A stretch of 64,000 bases of DNA, taken from an uncultured Alphaproteobacteria bacterium (GTDB lineage Bacteria > Pseudomonadota > Alphaproteobacteria > Caulobacterales > Caulobacteraceae). Positions within the stretch are counted from its first letter, which is position 1. Every line of letters starts with the position of its first letter. The notes under the pieces are model-generated. The model was not told the origin of the DNA, did not search any database, and saw nothing but the letters and a program-made list of their open reading frames with translations. The stretch is from the NCBI GenBank assembly GCA_903822175.1, contig CAIJOB010000004.1, positions 1 through 64,000 on the forward strand, in the 5' to 3' direction. This document shows positions 42,406 through 50,709 of this stretch, one piece after another. Made by a program: the position numbers and the translations under genes.

Positions 42406-43833
42406 ATGACGTTGGGTGACCCTGGCCATAGCGAGGAGCATCGCCGGCTCGAGCGCGCGCTTGAGGTGGCAGGCCTTGGCGAGTTCGAATGGGACCGCGT
42501 GCGTGGCCGGTTCGTGGTCAGCGAGCGCATGGCCGCCATCACCGGCCTGCCGGCCGGCGCCATGTCGGCCGAGGACATGAAGACGCTGGAGCCCTTCATC
42601 CATCCTGACGACCTGGCCGATCTCCGCGCCGGCATCGTCAGCCAGCGCCCGGCCGGCGGCATCTATGAGTTCGAGTTCCGCCAGGTCCGCCCTGACGATG
42701 GGCGCGTGGTCTGGCTCCGGGTGGCCGGCGTCATGACCCGCACCCCTGAAGGCCGGCCGCAGAACGTCACCGGCATCGTGCAGGACGTCACCACGCGCCA
42801 CCTGGAGGAAGATCAGCGCCAGACCCTGATGGCCGAGCTCGATCACCGGGTGAAGAACGTGCTGGCCACCGTCCAGGCGCTGGCCGTGCAGACCGCGCGG
42901 CGGACCACCTCGCTCGACGGCTTCCTGGCTAATTTCGCCGGGCGGCTGAAGGCCATGGGCTCTGCCAACGAGCTCTTGACCGCCGCCCGCTGGCGGGGCG
43001 CCGCCATCGACCACCTGGCCGCCGCCGAGCTTGGCGTGGTCGCGCCCGGCCAGACCGGCTGGGAGGGGCCGGAGCTGTTCCTGACCCCGCGCGCGGCCAA
43101 TGCGCTGGCGCTCGGCCTGCACGAACTGGCCGCCAATGCGGTGAAATACGGCGCGCTCTCGGTCGAAACCGGCCGGGTGAACCTGCGCTGGACGCGGCTC
43201 GCCGACGGTGGCTTCGAGCTGACCTGGACGGAAAGCGGCGGCCCCACCGTGACCCCGCCGACCCGCCGGGGCTTCGGCTCGACCCTGCTGGACCAGGTGA
43301 CCGGCCGCGAGCTGAACGGGTCAACCAGCGTCGACTACCGTCCCGCCGGCGTGGTCGCCAAGCTGCGGGCCGGCGCGGCCGCCGTCGCCCCGCGTCCGGA
43401 GACCGTCCCCGAGGCGCCCGCCCAGCGCATCGCCGAGACCGTGATCACCTCGTCAGGTCCCACCAACCTGAGGGGCGCCCGCGTGCTGATCGTCGAGGAC
43501 GCGGTGCTGCTGGCCATGGAGCTGGAGATGGGCCTCTCCGACGCCGGCGCCCAGGTGATCGGGCCGGCCTATGAGCTGGAAGAGGCCATGGGCCTGTTGG
43601 ATCAGCCGATCGACGCCGCCGTGCTCGACGCCAACCTCAACGGCCATTCGGTGACCCCGGTCGCCGAGGCGCTCAGCGCGCGCGGCGTGCCTTTCGTCTT
43701 CGCCACCGGCTATGGCGAAAAGGCCGGCGCGCCGGGCGGCTTCGACGCGCCGGTGATCCGCAAGCCCTATGACGTGACCCAGGTGGCCGCCGCGGTCGCC
43801 GAACTGCTGGCCGCGCGGACTGCCATAAGCTGA
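42406..43833 (+). CDS. PAS-HWE histidine kinase with C-terminal receiver
   Basis: A 475-residue cytoplasmic sensor of the HWE family common in alphaproteobacteria. A PAS domain (residues about 15-130) precedes the HWE module with H147 in ELDHRVKNVLATVQAL, the N box GLHELAANAVKYGALS and a Gly-rich RRGFGSTLLDQVTGREL. A receiver follows from about residue 360 (RVLIVEDAVLLAMELE, phosphoacceptor in AAVLDANLNGHSV). Such proteins often act in the general stress response, where the free receiver fine-tunes output. The frame is open to a TTG at 42316, so the start is uncertain by up to 30 codons; no good ribosome site decides it. Confidence 0.9.
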   Translation: MTLGDPGHSEEHRRLERALEVAGLGEFEWDRVRGRFVVSERMAAITGLPAGAMSAEDMKTLEPFIHPDDLADLRAGIVSQRPAGGIYEFEFRQVRPDDGRVVWLRVAGVMTRTPEGRPQNVTGIVQDVTTRHLEEDQRQTLMAELDHRVKNVLATVQALAVQTARRTTSLDGFLANFAGRLKAMGSANELLTAARWRGAAIDHLAAAELGVVAPGQTGWEGPELFLTPRAANALALGLHELAANAVKYGALSVETGRVNLRWTRLADGGFELTWTESGGPTVTPPTRRGFGSTLLDQVTGRELNGSTSVDYRPAGVVAKLRAGAAAVAPRPETVPEAPAQRIAETVITSSGPTNLRGARVLIVEDAVLLAMELEMGLSDAGAQVIGPAYELEEAMGLLDQPIDAAVLDANLNGHSVTPVAEALSARGVPFVFATGYGEKAGAPGGFDAPVIRKPYDVTQVAAAVAELLAARTAIS

Positions 43834-43865
43834 GCCGTACAGCGCCAACAGGTCGCACCCAAAAC

Positions 43866-43887
43866 CGGCGCCTGAGACAAGGCGCCG
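43866..43887 (+). terminator. Hairpin after the HWE kinase
   Basis: CGGCGCC (43866-43872) pairs perfectly with GGCGCCG (43881-43887) over an eight-base loop, 33 bases after the stop. No T run follows, so it may need Rho or act only as a 3' end stabiliser. Confidence 0.4.
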
Positions 43888-44003
43888 CCTCCCCGCCCGG
43901 CTCGCCGGGGACTAGACACATCGCCAGGGGGGCCTGCGGACTTCGCAGGGGCCGGACCGGCGGCCCACGGACTTCGCCCGCGTCAAGCGAGCCTCAACTC
44001 CCT

Positions 44004-44037
44004 CGTACGGTCCGCGGCATAGGTCGCGGACCGTACG
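44004..44037 (-). terminator. Perfect 13-bp hairpin at the 3' end of the CoA-transferase gene
   Basis: Bases 44004-44016 (CGTACGGTCCGCG) and 44025-44037 are perfect inverted repeats with an eight-base loop, six bases beyond the stop at 44043. There is no T tract on the minus strand. Termination or mRNA protection is likely; a protein-binding site is possible. Confidence 0.45.
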
Positions 44038-44042
44038 CTCCC

Positions 44043-45263
44043 TCAGATGATCCCCTTGCCCCGCAGCTCGGCCAGCCGCTCGGCGGAACAGCCGCCGCGT
44101 GCGCCCAGCACCCCATCGGTATGCTGCCCCAGCGCCGGCCCCGGCCAGCGGACCGAGCCCGGCGTGCGCGAGAGCTTCGGGAAGGCGTTCTGCATCCGGA
44201 TCGGCCCGAACACCGGATGCTCGGTGGTGACGATGGACTCCCGCGCGGCGTACTGCGGATCTTCCAGCATGTCGGGCGCGCGGAACACGCGGCTCGACGG
44301 CACACCCTTGGATTCCAGCAGCGCCAGCAGGTCGCCGAGTGCAAAGCCGGAGGTCCATTCGGCGATGATGTTGTCCAGCTCAAGCTGGTTCGCGCCGCGC
44401 GCGGCGTGGTCGACGAATTTCGGATCGGTCTTCAGGTCGGGCCGGCCCATGGCATCGGTCAGCCGCGCATAGACCGTGTCGCCGTTGCCGCCGATCAGGA
44501 TCAGTTCGCCACCGGCGCAAGGATAGGCGTTGGAGGGCGCGATCCCCGGCAGCACCGACCCCGACCGCTCGCGGACATAGCCGGTGATGTCGTATTCGGT
44601 GACCAGGTTCTCCATCACCGCCAGCACGCTCTCGTAGAGCGCCGCGTCGATCACCTGCCCCCTGCCCGTCCGCTCCCGCTCATGCAGCGCCATGGTGATC
44701 CCCATCACTGCATGCATGGCCGCCAGGCTGTCGCCGATCGAGATGCCGGCCCGCGCCGGCGGCCGGTCCGCCTCGCCGGTGACATAGCGCAAGCCGCCCA
44801 TGGCCTCGCCGATCAGGCCGTAGCCGGCCCGCTCCGCATAGGGGCCGGTCTGGCCGAAGCCGGAGACGCGGGCCATCACCAGCTTGGGATTGTCCTTCGA
44901 CAGCGTCTCATAGGAGAGGCCCCACTTCTCCATGGCGCCCGGCCGGAAGTTCTCGATCACCACATCAGCCTGGGCGATCAGCGCCTTGGCCAGCGCCTGC
45001 CCCTCCGGCGTGCGCAGATCGAGGCCCACCGACTTCTTGTTGCGCCCGATCACCGGCCACCAGGGCGAGTGGCCCTTGGGCAGGCTACGGCCCCACTGGC
45101 GCATGGGATCGCCCACCTTCGGGTCCTCCAGCTTGATCACCTCGGCTCCAAAGTCGCCCAGGATCTGCCCGGCGAAGGGCCCGGCGATCAGCGAGCCCAT
45201 CTCGATCACCACGAGGTCTGCCAAGGGGCCTTTGTTTTCAGGGCCGGTGTTGGGGGCGGGCAT
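44043..45263 (-). CDS. Family III (CaiB/BaiF) CoA-transferase
   Basis: A 406-residue CoA-transferase that moves CoA between carboxylic acids through an Asp-bound intermediate. The N-terminal signature VIEMGSLIAGPFAGQILGDF is followed by EVIKLEDPKVGDPMRQWG, VENFRPGAMEKWGLSYE and the catalytic Asp in GISIGDSLAAMHAVMGIT. The C-terminal small domain is complete. The ATG at 45263 fits the family start. It stands alone, so neither donor nor acceptor can be named. It is divergent from the gamma-glutamyltransferase gene. Confidence 0.92.
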   Translation of the reverse strand: MPAPNTGPENKGPLADLVVIEMGSLIAGPFAGQILGDFGAEVIKLEDPKVGDPMRQWGRSLPKGHSPWWPVIGRNKKSVGLDLRTPEGQALAKALIAQADVVIENFRPGAMEKWGLSYETLSKDNPKLVMARVSGFGQTGPYAERAGYGLIGEAMGGLRYVTGEADRPPARAGISIGDSLAAMHAVMGITMALHERERTGRGQVIDAALYESVLAVMENLVTEYDITGYVRERSGSVLPGIAPSNAYPCAGGELILIGGNGDTVYARLTDAMGRPDLKTDPKFVDHAARGANQLELDNIIAEWTSGFALGDLLALLESKGVPSSRVFRAPDMLEDPQYAARESIVTTEHPVFGPIRMQNAFPKLSRTPGSVRWPGPALGQHTDGVLGARGGCSAERLAELRGKGII

Positions 45264-45356
45264 GGAAACTCCGGGCGTGGACTTCGATCGCGCAGCCAGA
45301 GCCGCCGCAGCGCGGGCTTGTCAATCGCGCCGGGCGCGGTCCATCTCGCGGGAACA

Positions 45357-47072
45357 ATGAGATGGGGAGGCTTCAACTTGCGGTCCTGGAACCTGTTGCG
45401 GGCGATCAGCCTCGCCGTCCTGCTCGCTTCCGGCCCGGCGGTCGCCGCGCCCCACGCTGCATCCCGCGCGCTGACCGCCGGCGCGGTCGCCTCGCCCGAC
45501 CGCTACGGCGCCCTGGCCGCGCAGGAAATCCTCAAGGCCGGCGGCAATGCGGTGGACGCCGCGGTGGCGACCGCGTTCGCGCTGGCGGTGACCTATCCGG
45601 AGGCCGGCAACCTGGGCGGCGGCGGGTTCATGACCCTCTATGTCGACGGCAAGCCCTACTTCCTCGACTACCGGGAGACCGCGCCCGCCAAGGCGTCGGC
45701 GAAGATGTACCTGGACGCCAAGGGCGAGGTGGTCCCCGACCTCAGCCTGGTCGGACCGCTGGCCGCCGGCGTGCCCGGCACGGTGCGCGGGATGGAAGAC
45801 GCCCACAAACGGTTCGGCAAGCTCGCCTGGGCCCGCGACCTCGCGCCCGCGATCCGGCTGGCAAGCCAGGGCTACAAGGTGCTGCCCGGCGCCATCGGCA
45901 TCGACGATCCCGACCGCGCGCGCTTCATCGGCAAGACCAACTTCGAGCGCTATTTCGGCGCGATGACGCCCGGCCGGACCTTCCGCCAGCCGGACCTCGC
46001 CGCCACGCTCCAGCGGATCGCCAAGGACGGCGCCAACGGCTTCTACGAAGGCAAGACCGCCGACCTGATCGTCGCCCAGATGGACCGTGGGCCAGCCAAG
46101 GGCCTGATCAGCCACGCCGACCTGGCCGGCTACAAGGCCGCCTGGCGCGCGCCGATCGAGGGCGACTGGCGCGGCATGCACGTGATCACCGCGCCGCCGC
46201 CCAGTTCCGGCGGCATCGCGCTTCTGCAGATGCTGGCGATGAAGGCGGACGATGCGGCCCTGTTCAAAGGCGTGGCGCTCAACAGTCCGCAGTACCTGCA
46301 TCTGATGTCGGAGATCGAAAAGCGGGTGTTCGCCGACCGCGCCGAATATCTGGGCGACCCCGACTTCTGGAAGGTGCCGGTCGCGGCCCTGACCGACCCC
46401 GCCTACATCGCCAGGCGCGCCCACGAGGTAGACCCCGTCAAGCCGTCAGTCTTGGCCTCGGTAAAACCAGGCCTGGGCCCGGAGAAGCCACAGACCACCC
46501 ACTTCTCGGTGATCGACCGCTGGGGAAACGCGGTCTCCAACACCTACACCCTGAACGGCTGGTACGGCGCGGGCGTGGTCGTTGAAGGCGCGGGCGTCAT
46601 CCTCAACGACGAGATGGACGATTTCTCGGCCAAGCCCGGCCAGCCGAACCAGTTTGGCGTGGTGGGCGGCGACGCCAACGCCATTGCGCCCGGCAAGCGG
46701 CCGCTCTCCTCGATGAGCCCGACGATCATCACCAAGGACGGCCGGGTGGCGATGGTGATCGGCACGCCGGGCGGCTCGCGGATCTTCACCTGGGTGTTCC
46801 AAGTCCTGGCCAACGTCTACGACTTTGGCCAGCCGCTGCAGCAGGCCGTGGCCACGCCGCGTTTCCATCACCAGCTCCTGCCCGAGAACACCATCTTCGC
46901 CGAACAGATCAGGCCCCTGCCGGCCAATGTGACCGCCGCCATGGTCAAGCGTGGCTACAGGATCGACGCTCATGACTTCAGCGGCGACATCGAGGCGATC
47001 CAGGTTGTCGGCGGCGCGCCGAAGGCGGCGTCCGATCCCCGCGCCCGCGGCGTCTCGCTGGTCGTGCCCTGA
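45357..47072 (+). CDS. ggt: Gamma-glutamyltransferase
   Basis: A 571-residue periplasmic enzyme that cleaves glutathione and other gamma-glutamyl compounds. A signal peptide (LLRAISLAVLLASGPAVAAP) is followed by the large subunit (AGGNAVDAAVATAFALAVTY, LGGGGFMTLYVDG). The proenzyme should cut itself before T381 in QTTHFSVIDRWGNAVSNTYT, which becomes the nucleophile of the small subunit. GKRPLSSMSPTI and GTPGGSRIFTWVFQV complete the active site. The ATG at 45357 starts the signal peptide; the longer open frame upstream overlaps the divergent gene and is not coding. Confidence 0.94.
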   Translation: MRWGGFNLRSWNLLRAISLAVLLASGPAVAAPHAASRALTAGAVASPDRYGALAAQEILKAGGNAVDAAVATAFALAVTYPEAGNLGGGGFMTLYVDGKPYFLDYRETAPAKASAKMYLDAKGEVVPDLSLVGPLAAGVPGTVRGMEDAHKRFGKLAWARDLAPAIRLASQGYKVLPGAIGIDDPDRARFIGKTNFERYFGAMTPGRTFRQPDLAATLQRIAKDGANGFYEGKTADLIVAQMDRGPAKGLISHADLAGYKAAWRAPIEGDWRGMHVITAPPPSSGGIALLQMLAMKADDAALFKGVALNSPQYLHLMSEIEKRVFADRAEYLGDPDFWKVPVAALTDPAYIARRAHEVDPVKPSVLASVKPGLGPEKPQTTHFSVIDRWGNAVSNTYTLNGWYGAGVVVEGAGVILNDEMDDFSAKPGQPNQFGVVGGDANAIAPGKRPLSSMSPTIITKDGRVAMVIGTPGGSRIFTWVFQVLANVYDFGQPLQQAVATPRFHHQLLPENTIFAEQIRPLPANVTAAMVKRGYRIDAHDFSGDIEAIQVVGGAPKAASDPRARGVSLVVP

Positions 47073-47125
47073 AGGCGGCAGCGAGGGGGTTCACTTAAAG
47101 GAAGCCGAGGCGTAAGCGGGCGCAC

Positions 47126-47806
47126 ATGACCGCTTACCTCTTCGATCCGCCCGCCGTGACCACCGTGCCCGTCGAGGGCCGCGCGGAGGTTTTCCCGGTG
47201 CGCCGCATCCTCTGCGTGGGCCGCAACTACGCCGCGCACCGGCGCGAGATGGGTGGCGACGACCGCGATCCGCCGTTCTTCTTCGCCAAGCCCGCCGACG
47301 CCATCGTGCCGCCGGGCCACGACGCCGCCTATCCGCCGAAGACCTCCAACCTGCACCACGAGATCGAGCTGGTCGTGGCGCTGAAGGGCGGCGGCAAGGA
47401 CGTGCCGGTCGAAAAGGCGCTGGACCTGGTCTTCGGCTACGCGGTCGGCGTCGACATGACGCGGCGGGATTTGCAGAACGCCGCGAAGGACAAGGGCCAG
47501 CCCTGGGACGCCTCGAAGGGCTTCGACGCCTCGGCCCCGATCAGCGCCATCAAGGCCTGGACCGGCCCCGCGCCGCAGGGCCGCATCGCGCTCAGCGTCA
47601 ACGGCCAGGTGAAGCAGGACGCCACCGTCGCCGACATGATCTGGGCGGTCGACGAGATCATCGCCGAGGCCTCCAAGCTCTGGACGCTCGCCCCCGGCGA
47701 CCTGATCTACACCGGCACGCCGGAAGGCGTCGGCCCGCTGGTCCACGGCGACACCGTCACCGGTGAGGTCGAGGGCGTCGGCGCCCTCAGCTTCAAGGTG
47801 GTCTGA
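47126..47806 (+). CDS. Fumarylacetoacetate-hydrolase-family protein (fumarylpyruvate hydrolase-like)
   Basis: A 226-residue enzyme of the FAH fold, which cuts carbon-carbon bonds of diketo acids from aromatic ring cleavage. The metal-binding acidic residues are in NLHHEIELVVALKGGG and the downstream VGVDMTRRDLQ; ILCVGRNYAAHRREMG starts the domain and YTGTPEGVGPLVHGDTV ends it. The size fits fumarylpyruvate hydrolase rather than the 420-residue homogentisate-pathway enzyme. Its stop overlaps the isomerase start as TGATG. The ring-cleaving dioxygenase is not in this window. Confidence 0.88.
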   Translation: MTAYLFDPPAVTTVPVEGRAEVFPVRRILCVGRNYAAHRREMGGDDRDPPFFFAKPADAIVPPGHDAAYPPKTSNLHHEIELVVALKGGGKDVPVEKALDLVFGYAVGVDMTRRDLQNAAKDKGQPWDASKGFDASAPISAIKAWTGPAPQGRIALSVNGQVKQDATVADMIWAVDEIIAEASKLWTLAPGDLIYTGTPEGVGPLVHGDTVTGEVEGVGALSFKVV

Positions 47807-48450
47807 TGAGCTTCACGCTCTATTCGGCCTGGCGGGCGACGGCGCCCTACCGGGTGCGCATCGGCCTGCAACTGAAAGGCGTGCCGTTCGGCTATTCGGC
47901 GGTCGACCTGATCAAGGGCGACCAGCGCAGCCCGGAGTACGAGGCGGTGAACCGCCAGAAGCTGACCCCCGCGCTGGACCTCGGGGGCGGCCGCGTCCTG
48001 ACTCAGAGCCTGTCGATTCTGGAGTGGCTGGAGGAGGAATATCCCGACCCGCCGCTGTTGCCGGGAACCTCGCTCGACCGCCAGGCGGTGCGCGCCATGG
48101 CGCTGATCATCGCCTGCGACATCCACCCGCTGAACAACACCCGCGTCGGGCGCAAGCTGAACAAGATGGGCCTCGATCAGGCGGCGATCCTCGACTGGAC
48201 GCAGGGCTGGATCCGCGACGGGTTCGACGCGCTGGAGCCGATGATCGCCCAGTACGGCCAGGGCTACGCGTTTGGCGACGCGCCAACGCTGGCCGACTGC
48301 TGCCTAGTCCCGCAGGTCTATTCGGCCAACCGCTACGAGGTCGACCTTTCGCCCTATCCGGCCATCCGCGCGGTCAACGAGCGCTGCGCCGCCCACCCGG
48401 CCTTCCAGGCCGCCCATCCCAACCAGCAGCCCGACGCGGTCCCCCTGTGA
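47806..48450 (+). CDS. maiA: Zeta-class GST: maleylacetoacetate/maleylpyruvate isomerase
   Basis: A 214-residue glutathione-dependent cis-trans isomerase. It has the thioredoxin-like N-domain with the zeta-type start SAWRATAPYRVRIGLQLKGV, the glutathione-binding TQSLSILEWLEEEYPDPPLLP and the helical C-domain with GDAPTLADCCLVPQVY. It makes the fumaryl substrate for the adjoining FAH-family hydrolase, so the pair covers the last two steps of gentisate or homogentisate breakdown. TGATG junctions join it to genes on both sides. Confidence 0.88.
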   Translation: MSFTLYSAWRATAPYRVRIGLQLKGVPFGYSAVDLIKGDQRSPEYEAVNRQKLTPALDLGGGRVLTQSLSILEWLEEEYPDPPLLPGTSLDRQAVRAMALIIACDIHPLNNTRVGRKLNKMGLDQAAILDWTQGWIRDGFDALEPMIAQYGQGYAFGDAPTLADCCLVPQVYSANRYEVDLSPYPAIRAVNERCAAHPAFQAAHPNQQPDAVPL

Positions 48451-49070
48451 TGCTCGAAGACCTGAAAGCCAACAACCGCGCCTGGGCCGCGCGCAAGACC
48501 GCTGTCGACGCCGACTTCTTCAAGCGCCTGGTCGGCCAGCAGGCGCCCGAATATCTGTGGATCGGCTGCTCTGACAGCCGCGTGCCGGCCAACGAGATCA
48601 TCGACCTCGATCCCGGCGAGGTGTTCGTCCACCGCAACGTCGCCAACCTCGCCCCGCCGCAGGACGCCAACTATCTGTCGGTTCTCCAGTTCGCCATCGA
48701 CGTTCTGAAGGTGAAGCACGTGCTGGTGGTCGGCCACTACGGCTGCGGCGGCATCGCGGCGGCGGTGGACGGCCAGCGGCGCGGCCTGATCGACCATTGG
48801 CTGCACCCGATCCGCGAGGTCTCTCACATCCACCGCCACGAGCTCGAGGCCATTCCCGAGGAGCGCGCGCGGCTGGACCGATTGTGCGAACTGAACGTCA
48901 TCCGCCAGGTGCGCAATGTGGCCTCCGACGTCTTCGTCCAGGACGCCTGGGCGAGGGGCCAGCAGGTCTGCGTCCACGGCTGGGTCTACTCGCTCTCCAA
49001 CGGCCTGGTCACAGACCTTAACGTGACCGTCGGCGGCCTCGACGACCTGGCGAAGCTGGACGACTGCTGA
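48450..49070 (+). CDS. Beta-class carbonic anhydrase
   Basis: A 206-residue zinc enzyme that interconverts CO2 and bicarbonate in the cytoplasm. Zinc ligands are C40 in WIGCSDSRVPANEI and H96 and C99 in VVGHYGCGGIAAAV, with the D42-R44 dyad in place. The ATG at 48450 shares a base with the maiA stop (TGATG), so it is translationally coupled to the aromatic-degradation pair, an unusual arrangement. Length is normal for the class. A promoter of its own is unlikely. Confidence 0.94.
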   Translation: MLEDLKANNRAWAARKTAVDADFFKRLVGQQAPEYLWIGCSDSRVPANEIIDLDPGEVFVHRNVANLAPPQDANYLSVLQFAIDVLKVKHVLVVGHYGCGGIAAAVDGQRRGLIDHWLHPIREVSHIHRHELEAIPEERARLDRLCELNVIRQVRNVASDVFVQDAWARGQQVCVHGWVYSLSNGLVTDLNVTVGGLDDLAKLDDC

Positions 49071-49206
49071 GCTGCAAGGGGCGCAGCAGGGTTTTCAGCC
49101 GCTCAGCATAATCTTGCTGAATCAAAGATTTACCACTCTTCGTAACTGATTCCTTTACGCTGATGGGGTCATCCTCCGCCCGTTGAACTCGGACTCGGGT
49201 GACCAG

Positions 49207-50625
49207 ATGCGAAATCTCCTCAGCAAGTCTCGCCTGTTTAAATTCCTGGCCAGGACCGCCCGCGACAAGCGCGGCGTGACCGCCGTGGCCTTCGCCATCA
49301 CCTTCGCGGTGCTGGCGCCCATGTCGCTCGGCATCTTCGATGTCTACACGATGACCGAACAGCACGGGAAACTGCAGGACGCGCTCGACGCGGCGACGCT
49401 CTACGCCGCGCGTTCCAGCGCCTTCACCACCGCCGATGTCAATACGATCGGCCAGAAGGCGCTGACCGCCAATCTGCAGCTGATCTCCGGCGCAACCCTG
49501 CAGTCGGCGAGCTTCACCCTGGTGAACGTCGCCGGCGACACCAAGGTGGTGGCCAATGCCGCCGTCGCGCTGCCGGCCTATGCGCCGATGGAATTCAGCC
49601 ACGCCCCGGTGTCGGTGTCTTCGGAGGTCACGCGCCCCGGCAACAATCTCGAAGTGGCCATGGTGCTCGACAATACCGGCTCGATGGCCGGCTCGCCGAT
49701 GACCAGCCTGCAGTCGGCGGCCAACCAGCTGATCGACCTCGTCGTCTCCGACACCCAGACGCCCTACTATTCGAAGATCGCCATCGTGCCCTATTCGAAC
49801 TCGGTGAACGCGGGGACCTACGCCAACACCGTGCGCGGCACGCCCGCCACGGCGGCCTCCCCGATCGTCGCGCCCTGCATCGACGCGGTCGGCTGCGATA
49901 AGATCAAGTTCACGGCCTATTCCGGCGGCGGGCACCCGACTTTTCCGGTCAGCAGCTGCGTGAGCGAGCGGATCGGCGCCCACGCCGTTGACGACACCTC
50001 CTACAGCGCTTCCGGCGGCCTGGTGGGATGGGTCTATCCGCCGACCGACGGCAACAACAACTGCATCAGCGCCTCGATCCAGCCGCTCAGCAGCAACAAG
50101 ACCACCCTGCACAACGAGATCGCCACCCTGACCGCGGCCGGCTCGACGGCGGGCCACATCGGCGTGGAATGGGGCTGGTACATGATCTCGCCCAACTGGG
50201 CGTCGCTGTTCCCGTCCGTCAGCCAGGGCGCCGCCTACGGCACGCCGCATACGATCAAGGCCATGGTGCTGATGACCGACGGGGCCTTCAACACCGCCTA
50301 CTGCAAGGGCGTGATTTCGGGCGCGAGCTCGGCCACCGACGGCAGCGCCGGGACCGGGAGCGACATGTCCGCCTGCGCCTCGCCCAACGGCAACTCCTTC
50401 GCCCAGGCTCAGGCCCTGTGCACCGCCATGAAGGCCGCCCCGAACAATGTGGTGATCTACACCGTGGCCTTCCTGCACGGCGGCGCCGACCCGCAGGCCC
50501 AGGCGATCCTCGCCAACTGCGCCACCGACGCCACCCACGCCTACGTGCCGACCAACGGCACCTCGCTGACCACCGCGTTCCAGTCGATCGCAGCCGACCT
50601 CAACAAGCTGCGGATCTCGCACTAG
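49207..50625 (+). CDS. TadG-like pilus-assembly protein with VWA domain
   Basis: A 472-residue protein. A basic start (MRNLLSKSRLFKFLARTARD) and one membrane helix (AVAFAITFAVLAPMSLGIFD) resemble TadE/TadG proteins, which help assemble Flp pili. The rest is a von Willebrand factor A domain with the metal site in VLDNTGSMAGSPMTS and a later MVLMTDGAFNT. About 140 residues with several Cys are inserted between them. A weak site GGGTGA precedes the ATG at 49207; a TTG at 49183 is the alternative. No other tad gene is near. It has an AT-rich upstream region and a strong terminator, so it is transcribed alone. Confidence 0.88.
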   Translation: MRNLLSKSRLFKFLARTARDKRGVTAVAFAITFAVLAPMSLGIFDVYTMTEQHGKLQDALDAATLYAARSSAFTTADVNTIGQKALTANLQLISGATLQSASFTLVNVAGDTKVVANAAVALPAYAPMEFSHAPVSVSSEVTRPGNNLEVAMVLDNTGSMAGSPMTSLQSAANQLIDLVVSDTQTPYYSKIAIVPYSNSVNAGTYANTVRGTPATAASPIVAPCIDAVGCDKIKFTAYSGGGHPTFPVSSCVSERIGAHAVDDTSYSASGGLVGWVYPPTDGNNNCISASIQPLSSNKTTLHNEIATLTAAGSTAGHIGVEWGWYMISPNWASLFPSVSQGAAYGTPHTIKAMVLMTDGAFNTAYCKGVISGASSATDGSAGTGSDMSACASPNGNSFAQAQALCTAMKAAPNNVVIYTVAFLHGGADPQAQAILANCATDATHAYVPTNGTSLTTAFQSIAADLNKLRISH

Positions 50626-50656
50626 ACGACCGCAGCAATCTCTTGCCTGACTTAGC

Positions 50657-50688
50657 GGCGGGGGGCGTAAGCTCCCCGCTTCTTTTTT
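50657..50688 (+). terminator. Intrinsic terminator with GTAA loop
   Basis: A 10-bp stem (50657-50666 with 50671-50680, including two G-U pairs) closes on a GTAA tetraloop and is followed by TCTTTTTT. It ends the TadG-like gene and lies only 12-21 bases before the next start. Confidence 0.9.
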
Positions 50689-50709
50689 GGTCGCAAGAGG
50701 ATGAGCGAG

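Noticed and set aside
43935..43951. Small CCTGCG / CGCAGG hairpin in the gap after the HWE kinase as part of a structured RNA.
   Set aside because: Six-base stems are common in GC-rich DNA; nothing else supports an RNA gene there.
44121..45356. Extended open frame ahead of gamma-glutamyltransferase as an extra N-terminal domain.
   Set aside because: It overlaps the divergent CoA-transferase on the other strand, and the signal peptide of the transferase begins at the ATG at 45357.
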